NCBI RefSeq assembly: GCF_007164525.1
Contig: NZ_AP019791.1
Span: forward strand, 2,901,501 to 2,965,500
DNA from: Rubrobacter xylanophilus
GTDB lineage: Bacteria; Actinomycetota; Rubrobacteria; Rubrobacterales; Rubrobacteraceae
Direction of reading: 5' to 3'
Length of the DNA stretch: 64,000 nt
The notes below the pieces were generated by a model. That model was not told the origin of the DNA and made no database searches. It saw nothing but the letters and a program-made list of their open reading frames with translations. The translations under genes were made by a program, and so were the position numbers. This document shows positions 1 to 7,709 of this stretch, piece by piece; positions within the stretch are counted from its first letter, which is position 1; the number at the start of each line of letters is the position of its first letter.

Positions 1-400
1 CCGGCGGGGCGCTGCGCAGCCGGTTTATCTCCTCAGGGGTGGCCATGCCGGGCATCCCGCCCGTGTGCCCCATCCAGGACATGGGCCGCTCCGTCCCGGT
101 GAGGGGGAGCCCCCAGGCGGCGAGCCAGCCGTGCATCTGACCGATCTGGGCCTGCTGGGTGAGCACGATGTCCGTGGCGAGGGTGCGGAGGGCGGGATCG
201 CGGGTCCTGTCCCGCACGATGCCGGCCATCTCCACGGCCTGGGCGTGATGCACGGACATGTCGCGGGCGAACCCGGCCTCGACAGAGCCCTCCCCGGGCG
301 GTCGCTCCCGCAGGTAAAGGACGAAGGCGAGGGCGGCGAGCGCCAGCGCCAGTGCGGTCACCGCCGGGGGCGCGAGCCCCTCCCGGGAAAACCGCTTCAC
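1..400 (-). CDS. DUF305 family protein (3' end outside the window)
   Basis: Predicted exported or membrane-anchored protein of the DUF305 family, a ferritin-like four-helix fold often linked to copper or other metal stress; its biochemical role is unknown. The GTG start at 400 overlaps the stop of the upstream DUF3105 gene as GTGA (397-400), which fixes the start. Residues 1-10 are basic, followed by a hydrophobic segment to about residue 30 that fits a signal anchor. The family signature is visible as MSVHHAQAVEMA, followed by helical sequence with an MHGWLAAWG motif. Met- and His-containing stretches near the C-terminus (MSWMGHTGG) suggest metal contact, which is inference. The reading frame is still open at the window edge, so the C-terminus is missing. 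Confidence 0.8.
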   Translation of the reverse strand, partial: MKRFSREGLAPPAVTALALALAALAFVLYLRERPPGEGSVEAGFARDMSVHHAQAVEMAGIVRDRTRDPALRTLATDIVLTQQAQIGQMHGWLAAWGLPLTGTERPMSWMGHTGGMPGMATPEEINRLRSAPP

Positions 401-975
401 GAGGGCTCCCCGACGCCCCCGGTGCAGACGGCCCCGGGCTCCGGGGTCTGCGGTCCCTGCCGGTAGGCCCGGACGAACTGCTCGAGGCGCTCGTCGTTTG
501 CGGAGTCCAGCCGGAGCTGCTTGCCCCACGCCGAGGCGACGACCGGCGCGGGAAGCTCCGGGTAGGGGCTCACGAGGATGTAGGTCTGGCTCTGGGCGAG
601 CTCCCTGAGCCGCTCCACCTGCTCGCGGGGCAGGTCGGGGCGGTACGTGATCCAGACGGCCCCGTGCTCCAGCGAGTGGACGGCGTTCTCTTCCCGGACC
701 GGCTCGTCGTAGAAGCCGCAGTTCTGCCAGACGGGGCTGTGCACCCCGCCGGCCGGAGGGGTCTGCTCGTAGTCCACGTCGCCCTGCGCGTGCCGGTTGC
801 CGGGGCCCACGTCGTAGCTTCTTACCCCCGCGATGTCCCCGCCGCCGCGCCGGCTGTCGAGGACGGCGAAGACCGCGAAGGCCACGATGAGCGCCAGCAC
901 TATCCCCCCGGCGACCAGGTACACCACGTTCGTGCCTCCCCGGCTTCTCCGGGGTTCCCTGCGAATCTTGCTCAC
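397..975 (-). CDS. DUF3105 membrane-anchored protein
   Basis: Protein of 192 residues with a basic N-terminus (SKIRREPRRSRGG), one membrane helix (about residues 15-37) and an extracytoplasmic DUF3105 domain. The diagnostic segment is HSPVWQNCGFYDEPV followed by NAVHSLEHGAVWITYRP. The conserved His and Cys residues hint at metal or redox chemistry, but no activity is established for the family. I chose GTG at 975 because the frame upstream lacks coding character and the basic-plus-helix start is typical. DUF3105 and DUF305 genes occur together in many actinobacteria, and here they overlap by 4 bp, so co-translation is likely. Confidence 0.82.
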   Translation of the reverse strand: MSKIRREPRRSRGGTNVVYLVAGGIVLALIVAFAVFAVLDSRRGGGDIAGVRSYDVGPGNRHAQGDVDYEQTPPAGGVHSPVWQNCGFYDEPVREENAVHSLEHGAVWITYRPDLPREQVERLRELAQSQTYILVSPYPELPAPVVASAWGKQLRLDSANDERLEQFVRAYRQGPQTPEPGAVCTGGVGEPS

Positions 976-1063
976 GCTTCCGAAAACCTCTTTGCCGTAT
1001 ACGTTCCCGCCGCAGGGAATGCTAGCACGGCTGCGCCGGAGAGGGGCGGTGAACCGTGCCACC

Positions 1064-1453
1064 CTACAGCGCGCGGGCGAGGAGGAGCGCCGCGAGCCCG
1101 AGCAGTAAGAGCCAGAGCCCGGCCACCACAACGACCCCGCCCCACGCGGCGGGACGGACCCTGCCGGGGTTCTCCATGGCCTTCTTGCGGCACTCCTCCA
1201 GGACGTGCGGGGGGATCATGCGAATCGCCAGCGCCACCCCCAGGGGGACGAGGAGGAGATCGTCCAGGTGCCCGAGCACCGGGATGGCGTCCGGGATGAG
1301 GTCGATGGGGCTCAGAGCGTAGGCCACGACGAGGGCGACGAAGAGCCGGGCGTGCAGGGGGGTGCGGGGGTCGCGGTAGGCGAGGTAGAGGGCGTGGACC
1401 TCGGCCTTCGTCCGGCGGGCCCAGCCCCTCAGCCTCCCGAACGCGGCGCTCAT
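1064..1453 (-). CDS. DUF1232 (YkvA-like) membrane protein
   Basis: Small protein of 129 residues. The DUF1232 core lies at about residues 25-70 and carries the diagnostic segment [22 protein letters not shown]. It is followed by an amphipathic or membrane stretch and a C-terminal hydrophobic helix (about residues 107-127). DUF1232 proteins are membrane-associated and of unknown function. The ATG at 1453 overlaps the stop of the upstream UPF0060 gene as ATGA, which supports the start and a two-gene operon. Confidence 0.82.
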   Translation of the reverse strand: MSAAFGRLRGWARRTKAEVHALYLAYRDPRTPLHARLFVALVVAYALSPIDLIPDAIPVLGHLDDLLLVPLGVALAIRMIPPHVLEECRKKAMENPGRVRPAAWGGVVVVAGLWLLLLGLAALLLARAL

Positions 1454-1791
1454 CCCGCTCCCCGCTCCGGGGCGACCATGACGAGCACCCCGGTAAGGGC
1501 GATCAAGGCCCCCGCCACGTCGTAGCGGTCGGGGCGGAAGCCGTCCACCAGCACCCCCCATAACAGCGACATGGCGATGAAGATCCCACCGTACGCGGCG
1601 TAGACCCGGCCGAACTCGGAGATGGGCTGCAGGGCGGCGACGACGCCGTAGAGGAAGAGGACGGCGCCGCCGAGGATGGCCAGCCAGAGGGGCCACTCCT
1701 CCCGCAGCCAGCCCCATACCAGATAGCCGCCCCCGATCTCACAGAGCCCGGCGAGCGTGAAGAGGAGCATGATAACTGCCAGCCTGTCCAC
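1450..1791 (-). CDS. ynfA: UPF0060 (YnfA-like) four-helix membrane protein
   Basis: Protein of 113 residues with four predicted membrane helices, homologous to YnfA/UPF0060, a family related to small multidrug resistance transporters. Family features are [14 protein letters not shown] in helix 1 to loop 1 and the segments [12 protein letters not shown] and WGVLVDG. Substrates are not established for most members. A GTG at 1797 is possible, but GTG at 1791 has GGAGG five bases upstream and is preferred. It lies downstream of zntA on the same strand and could extend the metal-resistance transcript, although a hairpin separates them. Confidence 0.85.
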   Translation of the reverse strand: MDRLAVIMLLFTLAGLCEIGGGYLVWGWLREEWPLWLAILGGAVLFLYGVVAALQPISEFGRVYAAYGGIFIAMSLLWGVLVDGFRPDRYDVAGALIALTGVLVMVAPERGAG

Positions 1792-1821
1792 GAGCACCTC
1801 CCTCTTGCGTCACGTCTGCAC

Positions 1822-1827
1822 AGTATA
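1822..1827 (-). promoter_or_regulatory. Possible -10 box for the UPF0060-DUF1232 pair
   Basis: On the minus strand TATACT lies about 30 bases upstream of the UPF0060 start, just after the hairpin that follows zntA. I see no convincing -35 box, so this is a weak call resting on one hexamer in otherwise GC-rich DNA. Confidence 0.3.
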
Positions 1828-1858
1828 TGAGAGCCGCATGGCGGCACCCGTCCCGCCC

Positions 1859-1889
1859 GGAGCGCCGCTTCGGGGGCGAGGGGCGCTCC
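1859..1889 (-). terminator. Possible hairpin terminator after zntA
   Basis: GGAGCGCC (1859-1866) and GGCGCTCC (1882-1889) form a perfect 8-bp stem with a 15-nt loop, starting 2 bp past the zntA stop codon. There is no T tract, as is common for actinobacterial hairpins, so termination strength is uncertain. Confidence 0.4.
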
Positions 1890-1890
1890 T

Positions 1891-4035
1891 TCAGGGCCTC
1901 CGCCGGCCGGAGAAGAGCCTCAGGCCGTTGAGGGTGACGCCGATGGAGGTGCCCATGTCCGCGAGCACCGCGAGCCACAGGGTAACGAACCCGAAGGGGG
2001 CCAGCGCCACGAAGAGGCCCTTTATGAGGATGGAGGCGAAGATGTTCTGTTTTATGGTTCTTTCGGCCGCCCGGGAGAGCCGCACCGCTCCGGCGAGGCT
2101 CCGGAGGTCGTCCCGCATGAGGGCGACGTCCGCGACCTCCAGCGCGACGTCGCTCCCCGCCGCGCCCATGGCGAAGCCCACGGTTGCCGCGGCGAGGGCG
2201 GGGGCGTCGTTGACCCCGTCTCCGGCCATCCCCGCCGCGCCGCGCCGCTCCACGTGCTCGCGCACCGCCGCGACCTTCTCCTCGGGCAGCAGGCGCGCCC
2301 GGTAGTCGATGTCCAGGAGGTCCGCGACCCTCCTCGCCGGGGCCTCGGCGTCGCCGGTGAGCATCACGATCTCCTCCACCCCCGCCTCCCGGAGGGCGCG
2401 GATGGCCTCCGGCGCCTCGGGCCGCACGGCGTCGGCGAGCCCGAAAACGGCGACCGGACCCTCCCCGTCTCCGAGGACGACCGGGGTCTCGCCCATCCGC
2501 TCCACCTCCCGCAGCGCAGGGCCCGCCGCCTCCAGCGGGATGCCCCGCTCGGCGAAGAGCGCCGGGCTGCCGACGAGGTACCGGCGCCCCCGGACCTCGC
2601 CCTCCGCCCCCCGCCCCGGTATGGAGCGGAAGCCCGCTACCTCCGGCAGCTCGCGCTCCCCGGCGGCGGAGAGGATGGCGTGGGCCAGCGGGTGCTCCGA
2701 GCGCCGCTCGAGCGCCGCCGCGAGCACGACGGCCTCCTCCCGGTCTCCTGCGAGGGCCACGACCCGCTCCAACACCGGCCGCCCCTCGGTGAGGGTCCCG
2801 GTCTTGTCCAGGAGGAGGGCCCTGAGGTTCCCGGCGGCCTCGAGCGCCTCCCCGCCCTTCACGAGCACGCCGCGCCGGGCGGCGGCCCCGATCCCGGAGA
2901 CGATCGTCACGGGGGTGGAGATCACCAGCGAGCACGGGCAGGCGACGACGAGGAGAGCCAGCCCCCGATAGAACCACGTCCCGAAGTCTCCCCCCAAAAG
3001 CGGCGGTACCGCCGCCACCGCGAACGCCCCGGCGACCACCAGCGGGGTGTAGACCCGCGCGAACCGGTCCACGAACCGCTCGGCCGGGGCTTTGCCGGCC
3101 TGCGCCTCCTCGACCAGGCGGGAGATCCGCTGCAGCGTCGAGTCCTCGGCCCGCCGGACGGCCCGGACGAGCACCGCCCCGGCCCCGTTGAGGCTCCCGG
3201 AGAGGACGGCGCCGCCAGGGCCCTTCTCGACCGGTGCGCTCTCCCCGGTGACGGGCGACTCGTCCACGGTCGTGCGGCCCTCGAGCACCTCCCCGTCGAC
3301 CGCGAACCGCTCCCCGGGCCGGACGACCAGAACCTCCCCGACCGCCACCTCCCCGGCGGGCACCCGGAGCTCCATACCGCCCCGCAGGACGGTAACCTCC
3401 TCCGGGACGAGCCGCGCGAGCGCCCGCACCGCCCCCCGCGTCCTCTCGACCGCGTAGACCTGCAGCGCGCCGCCCGCCGCGAACAGCACCACCACGAGCG
3501 CCGCCTCGCCCCACGCCCCGATCCCGACAGCCCCCACGACGGCCGTGCTCATGAGCACGTTCATGTCCATGTGCCGGGACCTGAGCGCTGCGAACGCGGC
3601 CCGGAAGATGGGGACCCCGCCCGCCGCGATCGCCGCCGCGTACAGGGAGATCCATGCCACCCCCGGGCCGCCCGCGAGCTGCAGCGCCGCCCCCGCCGCG
3701 AAGAGCAGCGCCGCCACCCCCGTGAGAACCACCCGCCTCTCCCGCCACAGAGGCTCCCGTTCCTCCCGCCGGGGCACGGCCACCCCGTAGCCCGCCTCCC
3801 GTACCGCCCCCTCCAGCGCCTCGCGGCTCACCGAAGCCTCGTGCTCGGCCTCCAGCCGCCCCGCCGCGAAGCTCACCGTCGCCCGGTAGACCCCCGGAAG
3901 CCGCCCCACGCTCCGCTCCACGCTCGCCGCACACGCCGCACAATCCATCCCCTCCACCCGCAGCACCGTGCGCCGCGCCCCAGCGGGTACGGAGACCCCT
4001 CCCCCGCCCAGAACCGGAAGCTCCCTCCGGCCCAC
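1891..4035 (-). CDS. zntA: P1B-type heavy-metal ATPase (Zn/Cd/Pb efflux)
   Basis: Metal-exporting P-type ATPase of 714 residues in the plasma membrane. It has an N-terminal heavy-metal-associated domain (about residues 23-85) with the metal site MDCAAC (Cys32, Cys35). The membrane metal motif CPC is at residues 366-368, and the phosphorylated aspartate is Asp410 in DKTGTLT. A TGES actuator motif, an SEHPLAHA nucleotide-site motif and GDGVNDAP follow. CPC plus a single HMA domain beside CDF transporters and ArsR sensors indicates P1B-2 specificity (Zn, Cd, Pb) rather than copper; this is inferred from context. A 22-bp palindrome that fits an ArsR/SmtB operator lies 38 bp upstream of the start. 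Confidence 0.93.
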   Translation of the reverse strand: MGRRELPVLGGGGVSVPAGARRTVLRVEGMDCAACAASVERSVGRLPGVYRATVSFAAGRLEAEHEASVSREALEGAVREAGYGVAVPRREEREPLWRERRVVLTGVAALLFAAGAALQLAGGPGVAWISLYAAAIAAGGVPIFRAAFAALRSRHMDMNVLMSTAVVGAVGIGAWGEAALVVVLFAAGGALQVYAVERTRGAVRALARLVPEEVTVLRGGMELRVPAGEVAVGEVLVVRPGERFAVDGEVLEGRTTVDESPVTGESAPVEKGPGGAVLSGSLNGAGAVLVRAVRRAEDSTLQRISRLVEEAQAGKAPAERFVDRFARVYTPLVVAGAFAVAAVPPLLGGDFGTWFYRGLALLVVACPCSLVISTPVTIVSGIGAAARRGVLVKGGEALEAAGNLRALLLDKTGTLTEGRPVLERVVALAGDREEAVVLAAALERRSEHPLAHAILSAAGERELPEVAGFRSIPGRGAEGEVRGRRYLVGSPALFAERGIPLEAAGPALREVERMGETPVVLGDGEGPVAVFGLADAVRPEAPEAIRALREAGVEEIVMLTGDAEAPARRVADLLDIDYRARLLPEEKVAAVREHVERRGAAGMAGDGVNDAPALAAATVGFAMGAAGSDVALEVADVALMRDDLRSLAGAVRLSRAAERTIKQNIFASILIKGLFVALAPFGFVTLWLAVLADMGTSIGVTLNGLRLFSGRRRP

Positions 4036-4072
4036 CGGCCTACCTGCTTCGAAGGATGTTCCTACGAACGCT

Positions 4073-4094
4073 CATATGAGCATTCTATCATATG
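4073..4094 (-). promoter_or_regulatory. Putative ArsR/SmtB-type operator upstream of zntA
   Basis: CATATGA (4073-4079) and TCATATG (4088-4094) form a perfect 7-8-7 inverted repeat. Within it, GCTCATATGAGC (4070-4081) is itself a perfect 12-bp palindrome. The right half overlaps the stop codon of the upstream CDF gene. The TATGA/TCATA half-sites resemble those bound by zinc-sensing SmtB/CzrA repressors, and a CzrA-like gene lies 1 kb away. Binding is inference. Confidence 0.65.
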
Positions 4095-5026
4095 TTGTGG
4101 TGGGGTTTTCTCTTTGTATCGAGGGGGAGGAAGCGGGTGCCGTGGGTGGCGTGGTCGCCGGCGTGGTCCACCTGGAGGGTGGTATGGGAGATACCGTACT
4201 CTTCGCGGAGCAGGCGTTCGAGTTCGCGGCGCTTGGCGTGGCAGTCTTCGCCGGCTGAGACCAGGACGTGGGCAGAGAGGGCGGGGAAGCCCGAGGTGAT
4301 GGTCCAGACGTGGAGGTCGTGCACCTCGGCGACGCCGGTGGTGGAGGCCATACGGCGGCCTATTTCGGCGGGGTCTACACCCTGGGGGGCGGCTTCGAGG
4401 AGGATGTTCACCGAGTCGCGCAGCAGCCGCCAGGAGGAGGCCAGGATCAGGAGCCCTATGAGGACGCTGATGAGGGGGTCGGCCGGGTACCAACCGGTGA
4501 GCAGGATGATGAGGCCGGAGACCAGCACCCCGAAGGAGCCGAGCAGGTCGGCCAGCACGTGCCGGAGGGCGCCCTGCAGGTTGAGGCTCTCCGAGCCGGG
4601 GCGCATGAGCACCCAGGCGGCGGCCGCGTTGACCGCGAGGCCGGCTACGGCCACGGCGGCGACCCAGCCGCCCATGACCTGCGGAGGCTCCTGGAGCCTG
4701 CGGTAGGCCTCGTAGAAGATCCAGAGGGATATCGCGACGAGGGTCACGCCGTTGAAGAGGGCCGCCAGGATCTCCGCCCGCTTGTACCCGAAGCTCCGCT
4801 CGGGGGTCGGGGGCCTGGACGAGAGCCAGAGCGCGAACAGCGCAAGCCCCAGCGAGAGGTTGTCCGAGAGCATGTGCGCCGCGTCGGCGAGCAGCGCCAG
4901 CGACCCGGTGAGAAGCCCACCCACCACCTCCGCAACCGTGTAGGAGGCCGTGATCGCCAGCGCCACCGCCAGCGAACGCCGGTCGGCCTCCCGCCCGTGA
5001 CCCGCATGTTCATTTGCATGAGTCAT
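4088..5026 (-). CDS. czcD: Cation diffusion facilitator (Zn2+/H+ antiporter)
   Basis: CDF-family efflux transporter of 312 residues with six membrane helices followed by a cytosolic metal-binding domain. The helix 2 and helix 5 metal sites are visible as ADAAHMLSDN (HxxxD) and RHVLADLLGS (HxxxD), the HD-HD arrangement of zinc-type CDF proteins. The N-terminus is His-containing (HANEHAGHG). The C-terminal domain contains VHDLHVWTITSG, the usual signature of the ferredoxin-like dimerisation domain. The ATG at 5026 follows a CTCATATGA palindrome shared with the zntA control region, so both are probably derepressed by the same ArsR protein. Confidence 0.92.
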   Translation of the reverse strand: MTHANEHAGHGREADRRSLAVALAITASYTVAEVVGGLLTGSLALLADAAHMLSDNLSLGLALFALWLSSRPPTPERSFGYKRAEILAALFNGVTLVAISLWIFYEAYRRLQEPPQVMGGWVAAVAVAGLAVNAAAAWVLMRPGSESLNLQGALRHVLADLLGSFGVLVSGLIILLTGWYPADPLISVLIGLLILASSWRLLRDSVNILLEAAPQGVDPAEIGRRMASTTGVAEVHDLHVWTITSGFPALSAHVLVSAGEDCHAKRRELERLLREEYGISHTTLQVDHAGDHATHGTRFLPLDTKRKPHHNI

Positions 5027-5027
5027 C

Positions 5028-5037
5028 GCTCATATGA
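5028..5037 (-). promoter_or_regulatory. Half or compact copy of the zinc-efflux operator
   Basis: GCTCATATGA at 5028-5037, 1 bp upstream of the CDF start codon, is identical in sequence and orientation to 4070-4079 upstream of zntA. A repressor bound here would overlap the translation start region. The regulator is probably the ArsR protein encoded at 5067-5447. Confidence 0.5.
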
Positions 5038-5066
5038 TATCCGAGACGGGGGGTATGGGGCAAGGG

Positions 5067-5447
5067 TCAGGCGTGGCGGACGTGCTGGAGGGAGAGGTCG
5101 AGGAGGCGGCGGACGTGGTCGTCGGCGAGGGTGTAGTAGGCCATCTTGCCCTCGCGGCGGTAGGTGACCAGGTTGGCGTTACGGAGGGTCCGGAGCTGGT
5201 GGGAGACGGCGGACTGGCTGAGGCCGAGGACGGCCTGCAGGTCGCAGACGCACAGTTCGCGGTCGGCGAGGGCGCACAGGATCCGCATGCGGGTGGGGTC
5301 GCCGACGGCCTTCAGGAGTTCGCTAGCGCCCCGGATCTCCTCTGGCTCCGGCATGGCGGAGAGGGCTTCGGAGACTTGCTGCGGGTGTATGCCGGTCTCC
5401 TCGCAGGTGGAGAGGCGTTCGGTCTGTCTGGTGTCGCTGCTCATCAC
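5067..5447 (-). CDS. ArsR/SmtB-family metal sensor with both alpha3N and alpha5 sites
   Basis: Winged-helix repressor of 126 residues. It carries the alpha3 motif ELCVCDL (Cys66, Cys68) plus N-terminal Cys15 and His21, as in CadC-like alpha3N sites. It also has a complete alpha5 zinc site, Asp109-x-His111 with His122 and His125, the same spacing as CzrA. Dual-site sensors such as ZiaR and SmtB relatives respond mainly to Zn2+ or Cd2+. The recognition helix reads SQSAVSHQLRTLRNANLV. The gene starts 6 bp after the second CDF gene, so it is probably its operon partner, and it is the best candidate repressor for the CATATGA sites. Metal preference is inferred. Confidence 0.9.
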   Translation of the reverse strand: MMSSDTRQTERLSTCEETGIHPQQVSEALSAMPEPEEIRGASELLKAVGDPTRMRILCALADRELCVCDLQAVLGLSQSAVSHQLRTLRNANLVTYRREGKMAYYTLADDHVRRLLDLSLQHVRHA

Positions 5448-5453
5448 GAAGGA

Positions 5454-6344
5454 TTATACGGTGTGGGGGACGGGTTCGAGCAGCACCCTCTCCAGGCGGG
5501 GGAGACGCTTGCGGGCGGCGGTCGCGAGGCGCTCCGAGAGCTCGCCGATCCGTTCGGCGCTCAGCTCCGGGGGCACCCGGGCCCGCACCTCGGCGTGGAG
5601 GGAGTGCCCGATCCAGCGCGCCCGCACCTCCTCGACCTGCAGGATCTCCGGCATCCCGGAGGCGACCTCCTCCAGCGCTTCGACCGTCCCGGGCTCCACG
5701 GCGTCCATCAGCCGCCGCCAGACCGTCCTGGCCGAGTCCCGGACGATGAGCAGGATGACGGCCGTGATCCCGAGCCCCACCACGGGGTCCACGGCCGGGT
5801 ACCCGAGCCACGCGCCCGCCGCGCCCGCGAGCACCGCGAGCGAGGTGAGCCCGTCGGTGCGGGCGTGCTGGCCGTCGGCGATGAGCGCGGCGCTGCCGAT
5901 CCTGCGTCCCGTCGAGATGCGCAGGCGGGCCACCAGCTCGTTGCCCGCGAAGCCGGTCACGGCGGCGAGAGCCACCCACCCGGTTCCCCGCACCCCCGAG
6001 CCCTCCAGAAGCTTCGTCGCCGACTCGTAGCCGGAGACGGCCGCGCTGAGCAGGATGACCCCGACTATCGCGGCGCCGGCCAGATCCTCGGCCCGCCCGT
6101 AGCCGTAGGTGTAGGAGCGGCTGGCGGCCCTCCGGGAGAGGGCGAAGGCCAGCCACAGCGGAAGGGCGGTGAGGGCGTCGCCGAAGTTGTGCGCGGTGTC
6201 CGCCAGGAGCGCCGCGGAGCCGGAGAGGAGGGCCACCGCGAGCTGGAAGGCTGCGGTGAGCGCGAGGACGGCGAGGGAGAGCTTGACCGCCCGGATGCCC
6301 TCGGCGCTCGCCCCGTGGTCCACGGGGGCGTGGTGGTGCCTCAC
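5454..6344 (-). CDS. Second cation diffusion facilitator transporter
   Basis: CDF transporter of 296 residues, clearly divergent from the one at 4088-5026. The N-terminus is His-rich (RHHHAPVDHG). Helix 2 contains LADTAHNFGDAL (HxxxD) and helix 5 contains DGQHARTDGL (HxxxD), consistent with zinc or related divalent metal export. The cytosolic C-terminal domain lacks the HDLHVW motif of the first paralogue and ends with ERVLLEPVPHTV. The GTG start at 6344 overlaps the trmO stop by 4 bp, placing it in the operon that begins with the ArsR gene at 7673. Confidence 0.87.
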   Translation of the reverse strand: MRHHHAPVDHGASAEGIRAVKLSLAVLALTAAFQLAVALLSGSAALLADTAHNFGDALTALPLWLAFALSRRAASRSYTYGYGRAEDLAGAAIVGVILLSAAVSGYESATKLLEGSGVRGTGWVALAAVTGFAGNELVARLRISTGRRIGSAALIADGQHARTDGLTSLAVLAGAAGAWLGYPAVDPVVGLGITAVILLIVRDSARTVWRRLMDAVEPGTVEALEEVASGMPEILQVEEVRARWIGHSLHAEVRARVPPELSAERIGELSERLATAARKRLPRLERVLLEPVPHTV

Positions 6345-6763
6345 GGTCCGTCCCGCCGGCAGGGATGCGAGGGGTCTGCGGCCACGTGCGGCTTGATGTC
6401 CAGGATCGGGGTGCCGTCCAGCATGTCCAGGCCCCGCACCCGGACGGAGCCTCCCTCGACCCCGAGCACCTCCAGCACCGAGACGCCCACCGGGTTGGGG
6501 CGCAGAGGGGAGCAGGTGCTGAAGACCCCCACCGGTCCCTCGCGGTGCGGGGGCGTCTGCCGCAGGTGTCCGGGTTCGAAGGGCGGGCTCTGGTGGAAGT
6601 GGAAGACCACCAGGATGCTCTCCCCGGTCCGGATGTCCCGCAGCCCCTCCGCGTACTCCGGGAGCACCTCCAGCACCCCCTCCACGTCGGAGGAGGTCCA
6701 GCTGCGGGGAACCCGGCCTGGACGGGTCCGCACGTAGCCGATGGGGGAGAACTTCGCGCTCAT
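6341..6763 (-). CDS. trmO: TrmO/TsaA-type tRNA m6t6A37 methyltransferase
   Basis: Protein of 140 residues matching the TsaA-like beta-barrel family, whose characterised members methylate N6-threonylcarbamoyladenosine at position 37 of tRNA using SAM. Motifs seen are FSPIGYVRTRPG at the N-terminus, FSTCSPLRPNPVGVS in the centre and GTPILDIKPHV near the end. It is shorter than E. coli TrmO (about 235 residues), with no extra C-terminal domain, which is normal for short TsaA proteins. The ATG at 6763 overlaps the upstream GNAT stop as ATGA. Its place between a metal sensor and a metal transporter is unexpected and may reflect co-transcription rather than shared function. Confidence 0.85.
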   Translation of the reverse strand: MSAKFSPIGYVRTRPGRVPRSWTSSDVEGVLEVLPEYAEGLRDIRTGESILVVFHFHQSPPFEPGHLRQTPPHREGPVGVFSTCSPLRPNPVGVSVLEVLGVEGGSVRVRGLDMLDGTPILDIKPHVAADPSHPCRRDGP

Positions 6764-7275
6764 CGTGCTCCGACCGCCGCGCGCCGCCGGAGGAAGGCCC
6801 CGCGGGAGACGGCGTAGCGCACCTCGTCGGAGCCTTCCTCGCGCAGCCCCATCCCCAGCCGCTCCATCATCCCGCGCCAGGCCCGGTTCTCCGGCCGGGT
6901 CGCGGTCCACACCTCCTCTATCCCGAGCTCCTCGAAGCCGTAGCGGAGCACCTCCCGGCAGGCTTCAGGGGCGAGCCCCTTGCACCAGTGGTCTTTGTGC
7001 AGGGCGTAAGAGAGGACGATCCGCCCCTCCCGCCGCTCGAGCCCGCAGTGGCCGATGAGCCGGCCGTCCTCGCGGAGGATCATGGCGAGCTGACCCAGGC
7101 CCTCCCGGTAACCTCGCAGCCACCTCTCGAGCGCCGCCTCCACCGCGGCGGCTTCCCGGCCCCCGTCGCACATGAAGCCCCGGGTCTCCTCCTCGGCGGC
7201 TATCCGGACGAGTGCCGGGAGATCCTTCCTCGCAAACGGACGCAGCAGCAGCCGACGGGTCCTGAGCTCCCTCAA
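6760..7275 (-). CDS. GNAT N-acetyltransferase (RimJ/RimL type)
   Basis: Acetyl-CoA-dependent acetyltransferase of 171 residues. The start is typical of the RimJ/RimL/SpeG branch (LRTRRLLLRPFARKDLPAL), and the end of the fold shows ATRPENRAWRGMMERLGM, the usual beta-alpha segment near the CoA site. The substrate cannot be deduced. A TTG at 7275 is chosen because it overlaps the ArsR stop as TTGA and has a GGAGG-rich region just upstream. The gene overlaps trmO downstream. Confidence 0.8.
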   Translation of the reverse strand: MRELRTRRLLLRPFARKDLPALVRIAAEEETRGFMCDGGREAAAVEAALERWLRGYREGLGQLAMILREDGRLIGHCGLERREGRIVLSYALHKDHWCKGLAPEACREVLRYGFEELGIEEVWTATRPENRAWRGMMERLGMGLREEGSDEVRYAVSRGAFLRRRAAVGAR

Positions 7276-7673
7276 GAAGACCAGCCCTCCTCCTCTCTCC
7301 GAGATGCGGCGCCGAGCCGGGCGTGGTCCACGTGGTAGAGCGCCTCCCGCAGTAAGACCCCGAGATGGTCGTCGGCGAGCGAGTAGAAGCGCCTCCGACC
7401 CTCCCTCCGGCACCGGACCAGACCGAGATCCCTGAGCACCCGCAGCTGGTGGCTGGTCGCCGAAGGACGCATCCCGACCGCCTTGGCGAGCTCCCCAGCG
7501 GAGAGCTCCCCACGCTCCAGAAGCGCAAAGAGCGCCCGCAGCCGCGTCGGGCTCGCCAGCGCCCCCATGAGCCCCGCAACCCGCTCGTCCACCCCCGGCA
7601 GAGGCCCCCCGCCCAGCACGTCCCGCGGCTCCAGCAGGCGCTCCCCGGCCGGCGCATCCCTGAAGTGCGTCAT
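7272..7673 (-). CDS. ArsR/SmtB-family sensor with an alpha5-only zinc site
   Basis: Winged-helix repressor of 133 residues (ATG at 7673). The alpha5 metal site is intact, Asp101-x-His103 then His114 and His117, with spacing identical to CzrA and to the paralogue at 5067-5447. The alpha3 helix reads GELSAGEL with no cysteine, so the alpha3N site is absent. It should therefore be a pure alpha5 (Zn/Co type) sensor. It heads a tightly overlapping gene run (GNAT, trmO, CDF). A TTGAA-N6-TTCAA palindrome lies 21 bp upstream of its start, so it is probably autoregulated and separate from the second sensor. Confidence 0.9.
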   Translation of the reverse strand: MTHFRDAPAGERLLEPRDVLGGGPLPGVDERVAGLMGALASPTRLRALFALLERGELSAGELAKAVGMRPSATSHQLRVLRDLGLVRCRREGRRRFYSLADDHLGVLLREALYHVDHARLGAASRREEEGWSS

Positions 7674-7693
7674 GAAGATGATTTTATGAAAAA

Positions 7694-7709
7694 TTGAAGA
7701 AGTATTCAA
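7694..7709 (-). promoter_or_regulatory. TTGAA-N6-TTCAA operator candidate for the ArsR-GNAT-trmO-CDF operon
   Basis: TTGAA (7694-7698) and TTCAA (7705-7709) are perfect inverted arms in an A/T-rich island of otherwise very GC-rich DNA, directly upstream of an ArsR gene. The site overlaps the stop of the methyltransferase gene. It differs from the CATATGA sites, suggesting the two sensors have different targets. Confidence 0.5.

Noticed and set aside
1739-3943. Open frame of about 730 codons overlapping zntA on the same strand
   Set aside because: Gly/Arg/Ala-rich with no motif, while the zntA frame carries all P-type ATPase motifs. Shadow frame.
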